Assembly (NCBI GenBank): GCA_025331125.1
Contig: JAOALB010000018.1
Coordinates: forward strand, 62,001 to 126,000
DNA length: 64,000 nt
Direction: 5' to 3'
DNA from: Mycogone perniciosa
Taxonomy: Eukaryota > Ascomycota > Sordariomycetes > Hypocreales > Hypocreaceae
Below the pieces are notes generated by a model. That model was not told the DNA's origin. It ran no database searches and was given only the letters and a program-made list of their open reading frames with translations. Both the position numbers and the translations under genes were made by a program. Numbering within the stretch: position 1 is the first letter of the stretch; each line of letters opens with the position of its first letter. Below, in pieces: positions 1 to 10,581 of this stretch.

Positions 1-478
1 CCGCAGCCATGGTAAGTCATAAACGCCTGCTAATCTATAGTACTAGTGCTGATCTGGTTAGACCACACAAGTCGACGATGCCCACATCTCAGTGCGCTTT
101 AAGCATGGCATTCACACCATCTTCCTCTTCGTTGACTCCCTTGCCCCTTTCTCATCAGTCACGGAAGAATTGCTAGAGGTCCTGAGAGAGCGGTACCCAG
201 ACGGCCTCACAAAATCTACCTCTTCACCAGAGAGAACACCTATTCCAGAGACGGCCAATATTGTGTATGGCGTGCTCCGTGTGCCCAATGACCCTTTGAA
301 AGGCTGGAAGGCGCTGAAGCTTGGCGATGGCGCTGTAAACACGCCTACCAAGTGTGGACTGAAGAACAACAGCTTCGTGGCATTTACTGTTGTGGAAGAT
401 GACAACGAAGAGGACGTTGAATTTGAGGTGGAGTGGCCAAAGGAGGATGAAGAGCTGTATGAGGAGGAGGGCTGAAGA
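1..478 (+). CDS. Conserved fungal protein of unknown function, 3' part
   Basis: The gene is cut by the left edge. An exon ends at base 11, followed by a GTAAGT donor; the intron ends with CAG at 90-92 and contains a TGCTAAT branch-like site. The second exon, 93-478, runs to a TGA stop. The reading frame across the junction gives R-S-H-V-R-F-K-H-G, so the true start lies outside the window. The visible part is about 130 residues: a compact N-terminal half with the hydrophobic stretch HTIFLFVDSLAP and a very acidic tail rich in Glu and Asp. The style matches small conserved ascomycete proteins, but I do not recognise a named family and assign no function. The exon call is solid because the frame is open and splice signals are good. 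Confidence 0.7.
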
Positions 479-733
479 GACACTGTTAATCACAACCTCA
501 TTCACGTCACAGTGATTGCACACCCCAATCGATAAATTGGTTGAGCGCTACGAAGTACGAGAGGCGTTTGAACCAGTCGAGGTCATTTGGTCATCATGAG
601 ATATGCATAATCGTGCGCAAACTGAATATGACTTCACCCAACCGCTTCCCGTCGCCTGTTCTTCAAAGAACCGCTGCAAAACAAACTCTAGACAAGGTGT
701 GCAAATAACCTTCGCTTCCATTCCCCCAACAAA

Positions 734-1928
734 TCATGGTTGCTCATTTCTCGCGTACTTATCCCTCTGTTCGGTGCTATATCCTTCATCATGCTCAATT
801 TCGCGTTTACGTTTTTTGGCGGTAATAATTTCAGTAGCCGTGCCAGTGTTGTCGGGTCCTAAGGATTCACTATCTGACATGGAACTACCTCTGGTTTCCG
901 GCTCTTTGAAACACTTTGGAATCAATGCACCTGTTAACCGTTCCTGAAAGGTTTCCCACGGATCAAAGGGAATTCTCCAATGCACAACAGTGACACAAGT
1001 CGGGAATATTGGCTCGTAGTTGGGCTGATGCAGCTTCCCTAAAAACATAGACGTGATTTCAGCCGTATAGAGATGCATTTCCTCCTAGCCGTACCTCATT
1101 AGGACAACGGGCTACACATGTCAGCTTTTAAATATAGCTGCAGGAATATTTAGAGGTGAAAGAGGACAAACCGTATAGGTCACTGTCTCAATGTCCAATG
1201 GTGGAGCATTGCCGGACCTGAGAAGCCACAACAGCCGCATCTGTTGTGCTTGTGCGAGGGAGATTAAGACGGCGACGATAAATGGATCCTGGGTCGCATT
1301 TTTAGGTGCTATTTTCGCCAACTTCTTTCGGTATAATGTCTCCCCTGTACGATTCCACTAGGTTACAGGATGAAAAAAACGAGGTCTCAACGCCCTCTCG
1401 CGGCGGTCGGCAATTTGTGAATAATCGAGATAGGCGAACCGCAGCTTGGGGAGCCAATTATGAGCGTAACCGACCTCTTCGGTAGAGGCGAAGACAGCGC
1501 AGTTGAGTCGATCAACGCGGCGCCCATCAAAGCAGAACTTCAGGTGATCGCTACACAAAGATATATAAGCCTTGAGCGGGATATCGGGTGGTAAATGCTT
1601 ACACTCACCTGTGCTGTCGAAAGAGGCTACCGGGATTATCAAGATCAAGGAAATATCGGAGGGCAGAAAGAGCGCGGTGCGCATCCGATGTCGCTAACAT
1701 AATCACTTTGTTTTCAAGAACTTCCCTCTCGTCTTCACTCAGTACACTGTCATCGTCATCGTCATCGTCATCTGCTTCATCGTTCTTGACGTCTTCGAAG
1801 CGACAGCCCAACAGTTCGAGATGGCGAGATGTCCAGAACGGCGGTCGAACAAACAGTTTCTCGCGAGGGAAGAGGCGATTAATTTTGTTCAGGGACATAA
1901 CACTAAAATCCGGATTCTCGTTTGCCAT
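734..1928 (-). pseudogene. Decayed gene of an unrecognised fungal protein family
   Basis: A minus-strand gene appears to start at 1928 (MANENPDFSV). Its first exon runs to about 1605, where a CAG/GTGAGT donor is followed by a short intron of about 60 bp. From about 1545 down to 734 one reading frame continues with consistent protein-like text, for example HNWLPKLRFAYLDYSQIADR, then APKNATQDPFIVAVLISLAQ, then HLYTAEITSMFLGKL. That frame is interrupted by TAG at 1358-1360, by stops between about 1121 and 1110, and by TAG close to 1087. An intron could remove the 1110-1121 stops but not the other two. The TAG stops could come from CAG by C-to-T change. I infer a relic. I recognise the style from accessory fungal genes but cannot name the family. 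A His-rich upstream extension encoded by a TGA/CAT microsatellite is more likely untranslated. Confidence 0.6.
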
Positions 1929-2477
1929 GGCGAAACTCCTTATTTGGTGAGCTGGGGGGGGGGGGTGTTGATGATGATGATGATGATGATGATGATGCAA
2001 GGTCCAGGCGACTGCATTGCTGGGATGCCGTATGAGGACTTGCTTCCTAGATTATGGATCAGACTTGCCAACTTTACAGCCATGAGATTTCATTGTCACT
2101 ACCTAGTACTTATAACACGAATTTGGAAAAGCATTAGCTACATACGTATCTCGTCATCCTAGTTCAAGGGTCACATCAGGGGCTTCATCTCAGTGCTGTA
2201 AGCCCTTGCGTCACTACATTTTCTGATGTAGGCTCTGTAGCATCTTTTGAGATTTCCTCGGTATGTGCCAGTCAGGCGGAAAAGTCTGCTGAACAAGCAC
2301 TTTTTAGTATTCTTCATCAACTAGGAGGGTAACTGATTGGAAAGGTTTGCGAAATACGTCTGAAGAGCCATCTGCTAATCTTGGGGCATATGATTAAGAG
2401 GGGCGGTGATTTCGATATACCTATCTAGTACCTTTGCTACTACCACTCTGTCTCTTTGATGATTGAATCACTCGAGA
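1929..2477. other. Intergenic, no gene seen; trinucleotide microsatellite and G run
   Basis: No reading frame here looks like protein. It holds a run of ten or more G at about 1953-1965 and a perfect TGA/CAT microsatellite at 1967-1997, just upstream of the decayed gene's start. The rest is unremarkable AT-balanced sequence between two decayed minus-strand genes. Confidence 0.6.
1967..1997. repeat. (TGA)n / (CAT)n microsatellite
   Basis: About ten uninterrupted TGA units on the plus strand, preceded by a G homopolymer. Read on the minus strand the array would encode poly-histidine ahead of the decayed gene at 734-1928, but a later ATG at 1928 better fits the start of conserved-looking protein. 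Confidence 0.9.
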
Positions 2478-3987
2478 TTATTGGAAAATATCCTTTATCC
2501 ACTCCCGGAAAGGTCCTTCAACCCAGCCGCCCAACTCTTGCAGAACTGCGACGATGGTGTACAGGCCTAACAGATTGCTCGTATCCCCTATAATCCCTAC
2601 ATCCACAACCTCCAAGCGGTCGCCTCGATCGCAGGCAAACGAGAGGTGCCAGTAGTTCTCGACAACCAGGATTAGAGGCAAAGTAATGACAGGCCTCTGA
2701 CCCTGTAGTCGATCTGCCCATAGGTCTGACTGAGCCAAAATGAGAGAGCTTATGCGGCGATGCCAGGCAGACGTCCAGATACCAAGCTGTATTTTGCCCT
2801 CCTCAATTGATCCATTTATCTTGGTCTCGATACTGACTGCAATTGGTCGATACTGTAACGGCGTATAGAGAGTCTGATTGACGCTTTGCACATCTGCCGG
2901 TTGCGACAACACAACCCGTTTCATTGCTCTTGCCAAGTCGTCATCCTCATTGTTGTCTTTATTCGCCCCGGAGCTTTCAAGGCGACTGTTGGAGCGAAAC
3001 TAGCTAGGGGCTGGTGTCAAAACAAGAGCAAAATCAACCATTTTGCTCTCCGCGAGCGTACCACCTATGACCGCCGATTCCGATTGGCGGGACGAATGGG
3101 GCTGCAATACGCGCTGAATTCACCAGTTCGCTGTCGACATGACGGTGGCTGGCCAGCGCAAGATCGAGAAGTGGTGAGTGAACTTTCAAATTCCACGAGA
3201 GTTCAGACCGTCCCAGAATCCCTGACTCCTGCGCTGCCGACTCAATGTCGCATAGCGCATGAAGATCTGCGAGCACCTGCGATTTTGGTCTGTTCGTACC
3301 GTCGGAGGCATTGCTTTTCGGACTGGTGAACCATGAATCCGATACGGCTTCTTCTAATGCAGATCGAATCTCGTCCTTGGCTTCGCCAGGTAAAAATTCA
3401 GAGTGATAGACTGTGATGCCGCGAATGCGGTTATACAGCGGCCGTACGTCTGGTGGCAAATCTTCAGTCGGCTTCATCAATGTGATGTACGTCACTGGCT
3501 TCTCCAAACTCTCAAGATTCTGTCTCTTTTTGATAGGACTAACAGAGCGTTTCCAAGACGAGCCACTCGAAGGTCGTGATGGGATGGATGGTTTTGACGA
3601 AGAGGGACGGAGAGATGGAGGCAGGCTTGGAGGCTTGGAGAGACGATAAGGCATTTGCCGTGAGCGGCGAGGTGTTTGTTCAGCATCCTGAGCATCAGCC
3701 TCGCCAGACTCTGCTGCAGGTTGGGGCACATGATCCTCATCCTCATCCCGATCAGCATCACTCGTTTTTCTTCGCCTACTAGGCGGTGACATAGACCGCT
3801 TGTGCATGCTGGGATCAGACGATGGAGGTGTTGGCATATGGACACAATGGTGACTTGGGTTTCCCTTTGCTGGGGTTGGCGATAGTCGATTGAATGGTGG
3901 TTGGACAGCAACAACTCCCTGGAGCCAGCGCCCAATCGCCGCTACACGTTCTGCGTCGTCAAATGACATGTTATCCATGCTCTCCAT
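2478..3987 (-). pseudogene. PD-(D/E)XK nuclease-like fungal gene with frameshift and stop
   Basis: The first part, from ATG at 3987 to about 3090, encodes a Ser/Pro/Arg-rich N-terminus (residues ~40-190) followed by a conserved region, including ESGILGRSELSWNLKVHSPL and VNSARIAAPFVPP. The frame then runs into a stop at 3034, while the family's core (LAESKMVDFALVLTP) continues one base out of phase from about 3080. That second frame meets TAG at 3000-3002 and then stays open from 2936 to 2478. It carries the catalytic-type IETK motif, GKIQLGIWTSAWHRR, and a C-terminus ending WIKDIFQ. No intron with usable splice sites explains the shift. The layout matches the fungal PD-(D/E)XK nuclease superfamily proteins common in accessory DNA. 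One frameshift plus one nonsense codon make it a probable pseudogene. Confidence 0.7.
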
Positions 3988-4715
3988 TCTCTCGCGATGC
4001 AGTATTCCAAGAGGTAATAAATTGGCGATGATTTTTGGCGCATAGGTAGTAGTAGGTAGTACATACAAACAGGAGGTTGAGAGTGTAAGTTCCGAGTGGG
4101 TCATGACCTACCTGTACTTAGCCGTAGCAGTACTCGTAGGTGTTTACACGGAAACAAAACAAAGGCCAATGCGCGTCTTCTTCCTTTACTTGTAAACATC
4201 CAGCTATTCTGGTCATTGCCGGCAATTTGGGCAACTTCAAGAAATTGTAGTTACTATTTGCTAGTAATCCTACTCCGTACACTCCATTTAATGAGCTGAT
4301 TGGTAAAGGAATGACTACTACGAAGTACGAAGTACTATGTATCTATGTGTATGGACTGTGATGTAAGGCTACGGGGTCAAGGGGTGGAGCTTGGCGGTAT
4401 GAACGGAGCCCTGGTACCCTCCCTGCTCCAGACACATAGCACTAATCTGAATACAGAAGTTAATACCTTTTGTAAAGTGTGTGCATCCTATATTCTCAAG
4501 TATCACCCCACATTGATCGTTAGAGACAACGGTACCCAAACAGTCCTGACACGGGCCCTCAAATGAACCCCTGAACTGTACTTCGTACAAAGTGCCTATT
4601 CGATATAATATCCGCCAGCTTGGTCGTACATCGTCATCGGTACCTATCCTTCAATCATTGCACCAACCTTCGACTCGCTGCCAGCATCTTCCATTTCGCA
4701 CATGCGGTTGGCTAC
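3988..4715. promoter_or_regulatory. Divergent intergenic region with TACTCCGTA/ACGAAGTAC motifs
   Basis: No gene seen. It separates the decayed nuclease-like gene (minus) from the Ted1-like gene (plus). It holds TACTCCGTAC at 4271-4280, a tandem CGAAGTA pair at 4317-4337 and GTACTTCGTAC at 4578-4588. These belong to the palindromic motif family scattered through the window's intergenic DNA. A plus-strand frame is open from 4620 into the next gene, but its first 32 codons look like leader. Confidence 0.5.
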
Positions 4716-6446
4716 ATGTTGGTCGCGGCGTTCCTCCGCAATGGCTTGCGCCTCTTGGTGCCCTTGGCGGTAGCTTGCACCATCTGTCTATATCTATATC
4801 CCTTCTTCAATGGATGCGCCTTTCCACTGCCATCACGAGACCCCAAGGAGGCCTTCGAAGCGACCAAGCAGCTGCACTGGCCATACTCAACAAGGCCGAG
4901 TCCGCAGCCAGGCAATGTGCCGACAAAACTCGCCCCCTTTCGATTGCTGGCACTGGGAGACCCGCAGCTGGAAGGCGATACCTCGATCCCGACAGTATAC
5001 CTCGGCACTCTTCCTCACCTGAAGAGAATTGTGAAGCATCTGACCTTCCAGACCGAGCACTGGTCATTCCGCGAGCGTATTCGCCAGACGATGCACGATG
5101 TTGTCGACTTCTTCTTTGAAGACATATACTACCTCCTCGAGTCCTGGCGCAAGCGCTTCGACCTCTTCGGCAACGACTTCTATCTGGCGCACATCTACCG
5201 AACCGTCCACTGGTGGTCGCGTCCCACTCACGTCACGGTCCTTGGCGATCTTCTCGGCAGTCAATGGATAGAGGATAACGAGTTCGAGGAGAGAGGGCGG
5301 AGATTCTGGAACAGAACATTCCGAGGAGGTGAGAGGGTGCCGGATGATGTCGCCTCATGGCCGGAACACGAGTACGACCTGTCCGGCATGTTGGATGGGT
5401 CTGAGGAAGAGCAAATTTGGACGAGGAGAATTCTGAATGTCGCGGGCAATCACGATATTGGATATGCCGGAGACTTGACCCCCGAGCGCCTAGAGCGGTT
5501 CGAGCGTGTCTTTGGCAAGGCCAACTACGAGCTGCGCTTCGGAATTTCCATCAACGACTCGGATACCAGAGCTACTCTGCATAATGATCAAACAAATCCC
5601 GAATCTGTTCGGCTCGAGCCTGAACTCCGCATCATTGTGCTAAATGATATGAACCTGGATACTCCAGCCAAGAATACCAGCTTGCAGGATGCCACCTACC
5701 AGTTTATCAACAAGGTAATTGGAACCTCTGCTGCTGTCGAGTACTCGGGAATCTTCACCATCGTTCTCACCCATATCCCTCTTTACAAGCCTGAGGGAAT
5801 CTGCGTTGATGCGCCATTCTTTGACTTCCATGGACCAGAGGACGGTGGGGGCCTGAAGGAACAATATCTTCTCAGCGCAGATGCTAGCAAGGGCTTCCTG
5901 GAAGGCATCTACGGTATGAGCGGGGACACCAATGCAGCAAGCAATGGCAGGGGCCGCAAAGGCCTGATCCTCAACGGACACGATCACGAGGGCTGCGATA
6001 CGTATCACTTCATCAATCAAACAAACGGCACGAATTCAGCCGATCGTTCGTGGGAGACGGTAAGGTGGGCTGATGCCCAACTTAATGGGTTACCAAACCT
6101 AGTCACGTCTGGACTTCCCGGTCGGCGGGAGATCACGGTGCGCAGCATGATGGGCGATTTCGGTGGCAATGCGGGCTTGCTAAGTCTTTGGTTTAACGAG
6201 GAGATTTGGGAATGGGAGCACGAGTTTGTGACCTGTCCTCTTGGACGGCAGCACTTTTGGTGGCTGACCCATTCCCTGGATTTCGGCGTGTTATTGTTCA
6301 TTTTCCTGTATGCCATTGTCAGCATACTCTCTGCTGCGGGCGTTGACGTGGATGGTTATGTTTTCCGTGGCGTGGCGTGGGTTCAACAACGACATATGAA
6401 AAGACAATCGTGTCTGAAGGAGAGGGAAACGGAGAGGGTAAAGTAG
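4716..6446 (+). CDS. TED1: GPI-anchor ethanolamine-phosphate phosphodiesterase, Ted1/Cdc1/PGAP5 family
   Basis: An intronless gene of about 576 residues if translation starts at 4716 (MLVAAFLRNG), directly before an N-terminal membrane segment. An in-frame ATG at 4620 would add 32 unconvincing residues. The metallophosphoesterase signature is complete: LALGDPQLEGD, VTVLGDLLGSQW, LNVAGNHDIGY, LTHIPLYKP and LNGHDHEGCD, which supply the Asp, Asn and His metal ligands. A second membrane segment near the C-terminus (GVLLFIFLYAIVSILSAAGV) precedes a short basic tail. In yeast, Ted1 and Cdc1 act in the ER or Golgi and remove ethanolamine phosphate from GPI glycans, helping GPI proteins leave the ER. 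The two paralogues are hard to separate by eye; the symbol is a best guess. The family assignment is confident. Confidence 0.88.
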   Translation: MLVAAFLRNGLRLLVPLAVACTICLYLYPFFNGCAFPLPSRDPKEAFEATKQLHWPYSTRPSPQPGNVPTKLAPFRLLALGDPQLEGDTSIPTVYLGTLPHLKRIVKHLTFQTEHWSFRERIRQTMHDVVDFFFEDIYYLLESWRKRFDLFGNDFYLAHIYRTVHWWSRPTHVTVLGDLLGSQWIEDNEFEERGRRFWNRTFRGGERVPDDVASWPEHEYDLSGMLDGSEEEQIWTRRILNVAGNHDIGYAGDLTPERLERFERVFGKANYELRFGISINDSDTRATLHNDQTNPESVRLEPELRIIVLNDMNLDTPAKNTSLQDATYQFINKVIGTSAAVEYSGIFTIVLTHIPLYKPEGICVDAPFFDFHGPEDGGGLKEQYLLSADASKGFLEGIYGMSGDTNAASNGRGRKGLILNGHDHEGCDTYHFINQTNGTNSADRSWETVRWADAQLNGLPNLVTSGLPGRREITVRSMMGDFGGNAGLLSLWFNEEIWEWEHEFVTCPLGRQHFWWLTHSLDFGVLLFIFLYAIVSILSAAGVDVDGYVFRGVAWVQQRHMKRQSCLKERETERVK

Positions 6447-7505
6447 ACGGGCGATTGGATAAGGGAAGCATGCATGCATCATGTCTTCTGTGTACGAAGA
6501 CGAAAAGAAAAAGGGGGGCGGCTTTATTGTTTGCATAACCTCGGCGTCTTTTGCTCCAAGTTTGTTTAATTTTGTGTGTAACTCGTTCGTGCTGATGGCG
6601 CAGGCGCCTTTGACTCTCGGCAGTTGTCAAGGTCTATTTCTGGAGAATTACTCGCCTCCAAGGGATCCTGTGGCGTGATTTTGCGTGTATCTGCCCTTGT
6701 TCATAACCTGTTATTATTGTTTGTTGTAGTTCAGCGGATGGGTGTTCAGTGACAATCCATCCTATCGGGCAGGCCGATAGTATGAGCAAGCTTCAACGGG
6801 AGAGGGTTCGCCTAACATTGATAGATCGGTTCTTCATTGGCCTCGGAAGTGTTCGATATGCATGCCTCAACGGGATCGAGCCTCTGGGGTAATGCTCGAA
6901 GCCGTCTGTCGGCCTATTTTGTCACCTAATTATTACGGTTGTGCGACATGCAACGCAGGTATCCCGCATATTCCTCCGAGTAGCTTTCCAAGGGTCAGTC
7001 AACTCATTAGTTAGTAACACTAAATCACCTTGTTTGTATGACTGTATAAATAGAATCGATCGATTATAGCAGGCTGTTTATTATGCTTGTTCCACAGCAT
7101 CTCGGCTTCATGGCGGGTGTTACATGATCGTCTAGGAGAGTCACCCATGTGGTGTGGACACTGAGCCCAACTTCTAATGACTACTTGTCGAGGCTGAGCA
7201 GGCAGTTTTGCCCATCGTGTAGCAGGAAAAACATCAATGATGCTACTGTTAGACCGATTATGTCTACGGAAGGCCTCGGCGATCTCGAGTTTTACAGAGA
7301 CCCTTCATGGTGGGAATGATATTCCTCCCACTGGTACGGCCAAGGCAGCAATGCCTGAGAGAACAAGTAGCATCCCGTATATTTAAACTGCCATCTCTCC
7401 CTCTGTCTCTCTGCCGCTGGAATTCTTTCAATCCCACATCCCTCTTCAAACATCTCGTTCGGAACTTGTCCCTGTGTACAAGACAAACAAGGTTTCTTAT
7501 TCATA
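6447..7505. other. Intergenic, about 1 kb, no gene; short perfect hairpin
   Basis: No protein-like frame or RNA gene recognised. It includes the 3' flank of the Ted1-like gene and the promoter of the secreted cysteine-rich gene. The only distinct element is a perfect inverted repeat at 6762-6780, listed separately. Confidence 0.55.
6762..6780. promoter_or_regulatory. CGG-N5-CCG inverted repeat, possible zinc-cluster factor site
   Basis: CTATCGG at 6762-6768 and CCGATAG at 6774-6780 are exact reverse complements separated by GCAGG. CGG triplets in inverted orientation with a fixed spacer are the classic target form of fungal Zn2Cys6 transcription factors. It lies about 730 bp upstream of the secreted cysteine-rich gene. 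Function is inferred only; such a site can occur by chance. Confidence 0.25.
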
Positions 7506-8549
7506 ATGCATCTCCTTACGATACTGCTGGCCATGGCCTTGAATCTTCACGCCGGCCTGGCCATCCCCCCTTTGCCAATTGCACGATCTCTACCACATAA
7601 ACTACAAGACAGAAGCCCAGGACACGATGGGCGCTTGAAAACAGATCCTGCAAGCACGTCTCCCGTGCCGACAACTACTGCAACATCCGACCCATGGGTG
7701 GATATGTGCAAACCTGGAGCAGAATGCGACTGCTCTCGCATCAAGGACAAGAACGGCGAAGAGTAAGATAAGACGGAGCTCTACAGTCTCTATTTGGGTG
7801 ACTTACTTACACAACCTATCCTTTAGGTTCTTCCAGTGCGTCACCAACCCTCGTTGTGAGCACTGCTGGGTAAACATCACGACGACGACAACCCCCAAAA
7901 CCCGCGGGCCACCACTTACCACAGCCCCTGTGGTCACGGATTATCAGACGCTGGTTCCGGGGACATACACCAGTTCGTCTGATGGAACTGCCCACATTGT
8001 TGTAGTGCAGCAGCCGTCTCTGGCTCCGTCGACGCAGATCGTCATCTCGACTGTGACTGTTTGTATGACTCCTACCGCGTCCTGTGGTGTGGCATCGCCT
8101 TTGACTTCTTCTGTGGCATCGACAAGTTCCAGTGTCACGCAGTGTCCGGACTTTTGCAACTGTTCTCGTATTGGGGACAAGAATAGTGAATCGTAAGCGA
8201 GATATCTCACAACCACAATAGAGAGTTGACGAGAGCGCCGATGCTAACGCTGACATCAGATATTTCCAGTGCCTCACGAATCCTGACTGCGAAGACTGTC
8301 GAGTTGCACCAACTTCGAGAACTGGAACTACTTCGGCATCCACAACGACGTCTTCACCTCAGCCAACACCAACTTGCCCCGACTACTGCGATTGTTCAAA
8401 GATCAAGGACAAGAACAGTGAGGAGTAAGTGGATGTTCTACTCACATCATATCAGAACATGACAGCTAACAGTCAACCACAGATTCTTCCAGTGCGTTAC
8501 GAATCCCAATTGTGAAAAATGCAGGCTTGAAAGGGGAGATGAGAAGTGA
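7506..8549 (+). CDS. Secreted cysteine-rich protein with three intron-split repeats
   Basis: Four exons (7506-7762, 7827-8192, 8260-8424, 8483-8549) give about 284 residues. The N-terminus is a clear signal peptide (MHLLTILLAMALNLHAGLA). The mature protein has three copies of a six-cysteine unit, C-x3/5-C-x-C-x13-C-x5-C-x2-C, with the shared core CSxIxDKNxExxFQCxTNPxC. Linkers are rich in Thr, Ser and Pro and probably O-glycosylated. All three introns are 58-67 bp, phase 2, and fall at the same codon inside the repeat, just before the [FY]FQC segment. Every internal exon therefore starts with the second half of one repeat and ends with the first half of the next, and can be duplicated without changing frame. 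It looks like a secreted effector-like or wall-associated protein; I know no named family. Confidence 0.85.
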
Positions 8550-8961
8550 AGCATGGCAAACTTGGTTCAATCCCATAATCATCGTAGTTAAGTAAGGAAT
8601 TAGGGTAATTTCATCTCATATTCATCACTAGGCTCTTTAAGCCCTTCAGTGCTGTTGCTTCATCATGATCAGACAAAGGCCGAGATGCTCTAGTCAATCA
8701 TCATTCATACATCCTCTGCCTAGTATACAATCAAGATACACAGAAACATGTCCATCTTCCAGCTGAACATGTCAAAGCCCACCCACCTGCCCTGGGCAAA
8801 AACTTCGCCGGTGACTGATGCTAATTCTATATGCCAACTCCCATGCCTCAGCGATGGCCGGGGACTGAAACCGCCCACGCCCCCTTTTTCGGTTTTACAA
8901 TTACAAAGTCAATCAATAATTAGGTGTGGAGAGACGTGATGCCAATACCTTTTCAGCTTCT
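8550..8961. other. Convergent intergenic region, no gene seen
   Basis: This is the shared 3' flank of the secreted cysteine-rich gene (plus) and TIM50 (minus). No protein-like frame and no RNA gene recognised. Confidence 0.55.
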
Positions 8962-10581
8962 TCAAGCCTTGTTGTCGCCGCCCTCCTTCTTCGGACCGAA
9001 CCAGCCGGAGAAAGAGCCCATCATGCTGTTCATGGCCTCTTGTTGAGCCTTCTCCATGGCCACCTGCTCCTCCTTGAGCCACTTCTCGCCGTTTTCGCGA
9101 ATCTCCTTCTCCAGGAGCTGGTAGTTCCGCTGGCCTCTCTCTCGCGCAATGTCCTGCAACATCTTTCCCTGTGCAAAGGCCTCGCTTGGGTCCTGTTCGC
9201 CATCTGGCCCCATGGTCATGCTCATCTTGCTAGGCTTCATGCCAAGGAGGTTTCCAAGGGCGCCAACTCCTGATGTCTTCTTCTTCTTCTCTTGAATTTG
9301 CTTGTTAAACTCCCTGCGAGCAATTGCTTCTCGGCGGGCGAATTCGGTGGGGATGTGCTTGCCATCAAAGGACTTGAGGACCTTTCGGACATCGGAGTAC
9401 TGCATAGTGTGGATATACTCGAGGAAGGGGATAAGAGCAACGAGCTCCTGATCATTTGGGTCGCCCTTCCAAGGTTCCATAACGATGGCGTTTTCGGGCT
9501 GCTTGCGGACGTGAAATGCCTTGGTGTCGAGAACAATGACTTTTGAGAGATCCCGGTTGAGATATGACAGATCCTACATCAGTTAGCCCGGACATCGCTC
9601 CAACAAAATCAAGGGGCAGCTTACCTTTACGACCTCGCCATCCTCATACTTTGTCGCCTCGCGGTAAAGCGACCACATCATGAAGCGAAAAGGGTCCAGC
9701 TTGCGAACCAATGGCTCTCCCATGGCGAAGGGAACGGTTGTGAAAAGGACTAGCTCATAGTACTGGCTAAGATAGCGAATAAAGTAATCCATACCCGGGC
9801 GTTTGGCTACCCTCCAGCCGTGCTCTCGAGTCCATTCGCTATGCACGAGCATATCATCCAGACTGATACAGAGAGTATAGGGCCGCTCAAAGCTCGGATC
9901 AGTGTCTGGCAACAATTTGTCGAAAGCTGGATCCTGGTAGTACGACACCGATTCTCCCCACCGCGCCTTGGTTCGCAGCCACCATAGTGTAGGGCTCCAT
10001 CCGTTGGGAATGTCGGAATGGCGCTGGGACTCAATTACGTCGTCCCAGTTGCGACCCATGTACGCGATTCCCAAAAGGGATCCGCTGCCAAAAGCGGCCA
10101 GCATGAATCTTGTCCACCATTTGCGATTGCGTTCGCTGGTGGAGACGTACTCGTGTCGCCCTTTGCCACGACCTCCGCTGGCTGCTTCATCCTGGTCGAC
10201 AGTCTGCAGAGATGACTGTGATCTGCCTGCCCGCTCTCCCAACTCTTGTTCTAGCGTCGACGGAATACCCTGTGTAAGGTCAGGGAGCTTATGGAAAGGT
10301 ATCGGCTCGGGTTCGCTGGCGCTCTCGGGCGACTTCTGCTCATTGGATGCTCCAACTCCATCTTGCGCAGATTGGCCTTCTGGCGCAGATGGCTCTGATG
10401 CGGAACCGGCGGGCTGGTTTGACGGGCTCTGATCATTCTTGTTCGCATAGCAGCGCACCCAAGGAGAGATGGCGGGAGCTGTCGCACGAGCCCTCAAAGC
10501 TGGTGAAACAGCAGGTCGCGACAACCGACTGGCGGCTGTCAGGCCCAGACGAGAGGTCTGAGCCAGTCTGGAGAGCATCAT
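8962..10581 (-). CDS. TIM50: Mitochondrial inner-membrane translocase subunit TIM50
   Basis: Two exons, 10581-9625 and 9573-8962, joined by a 51-bp intron (AAG/GTAAGC donor, GTAG acceptor), give about 522 residues. The first ~45 residues form an Arg/Ala/Ser-rich mitochondrial presequence, followed by a low-complexity acidic stretch and one membrane segment (FMLAAFGSGSLLGIAYMG). After that comes the FCP1-like NLI-phosphatase fold of Tim50, with LCISLDDMLVHSEW, RPGMDYFIRYLSQYYELVLF and the C-terminal EPWKGDPNDQELVALIPFLE. The tail is charged and predicted helical. Tim50 is the receptor of the TIM23 complex: it binds presequences in the intermembrane space and passes them to the channel. The second Met, one codon in, is an equally good start. 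Identification is firm. Confidence 0.95.

Noticed and set aside
1929..2000. Poly-histidine N-terminus on the decayed gene at 734-1928
   Set aside because: It comes only from reading the TGA/CAT microsatellite through; the ATG at 1928 gives a more natural start and the gene is broken anyway.
3055..3120. An intron explaining the frame change in the PD-(D/E)XK gene
   Set aside because: Available GT and AG pairs are under 30 bp apart or would remove the conserved KMVDFALV core.
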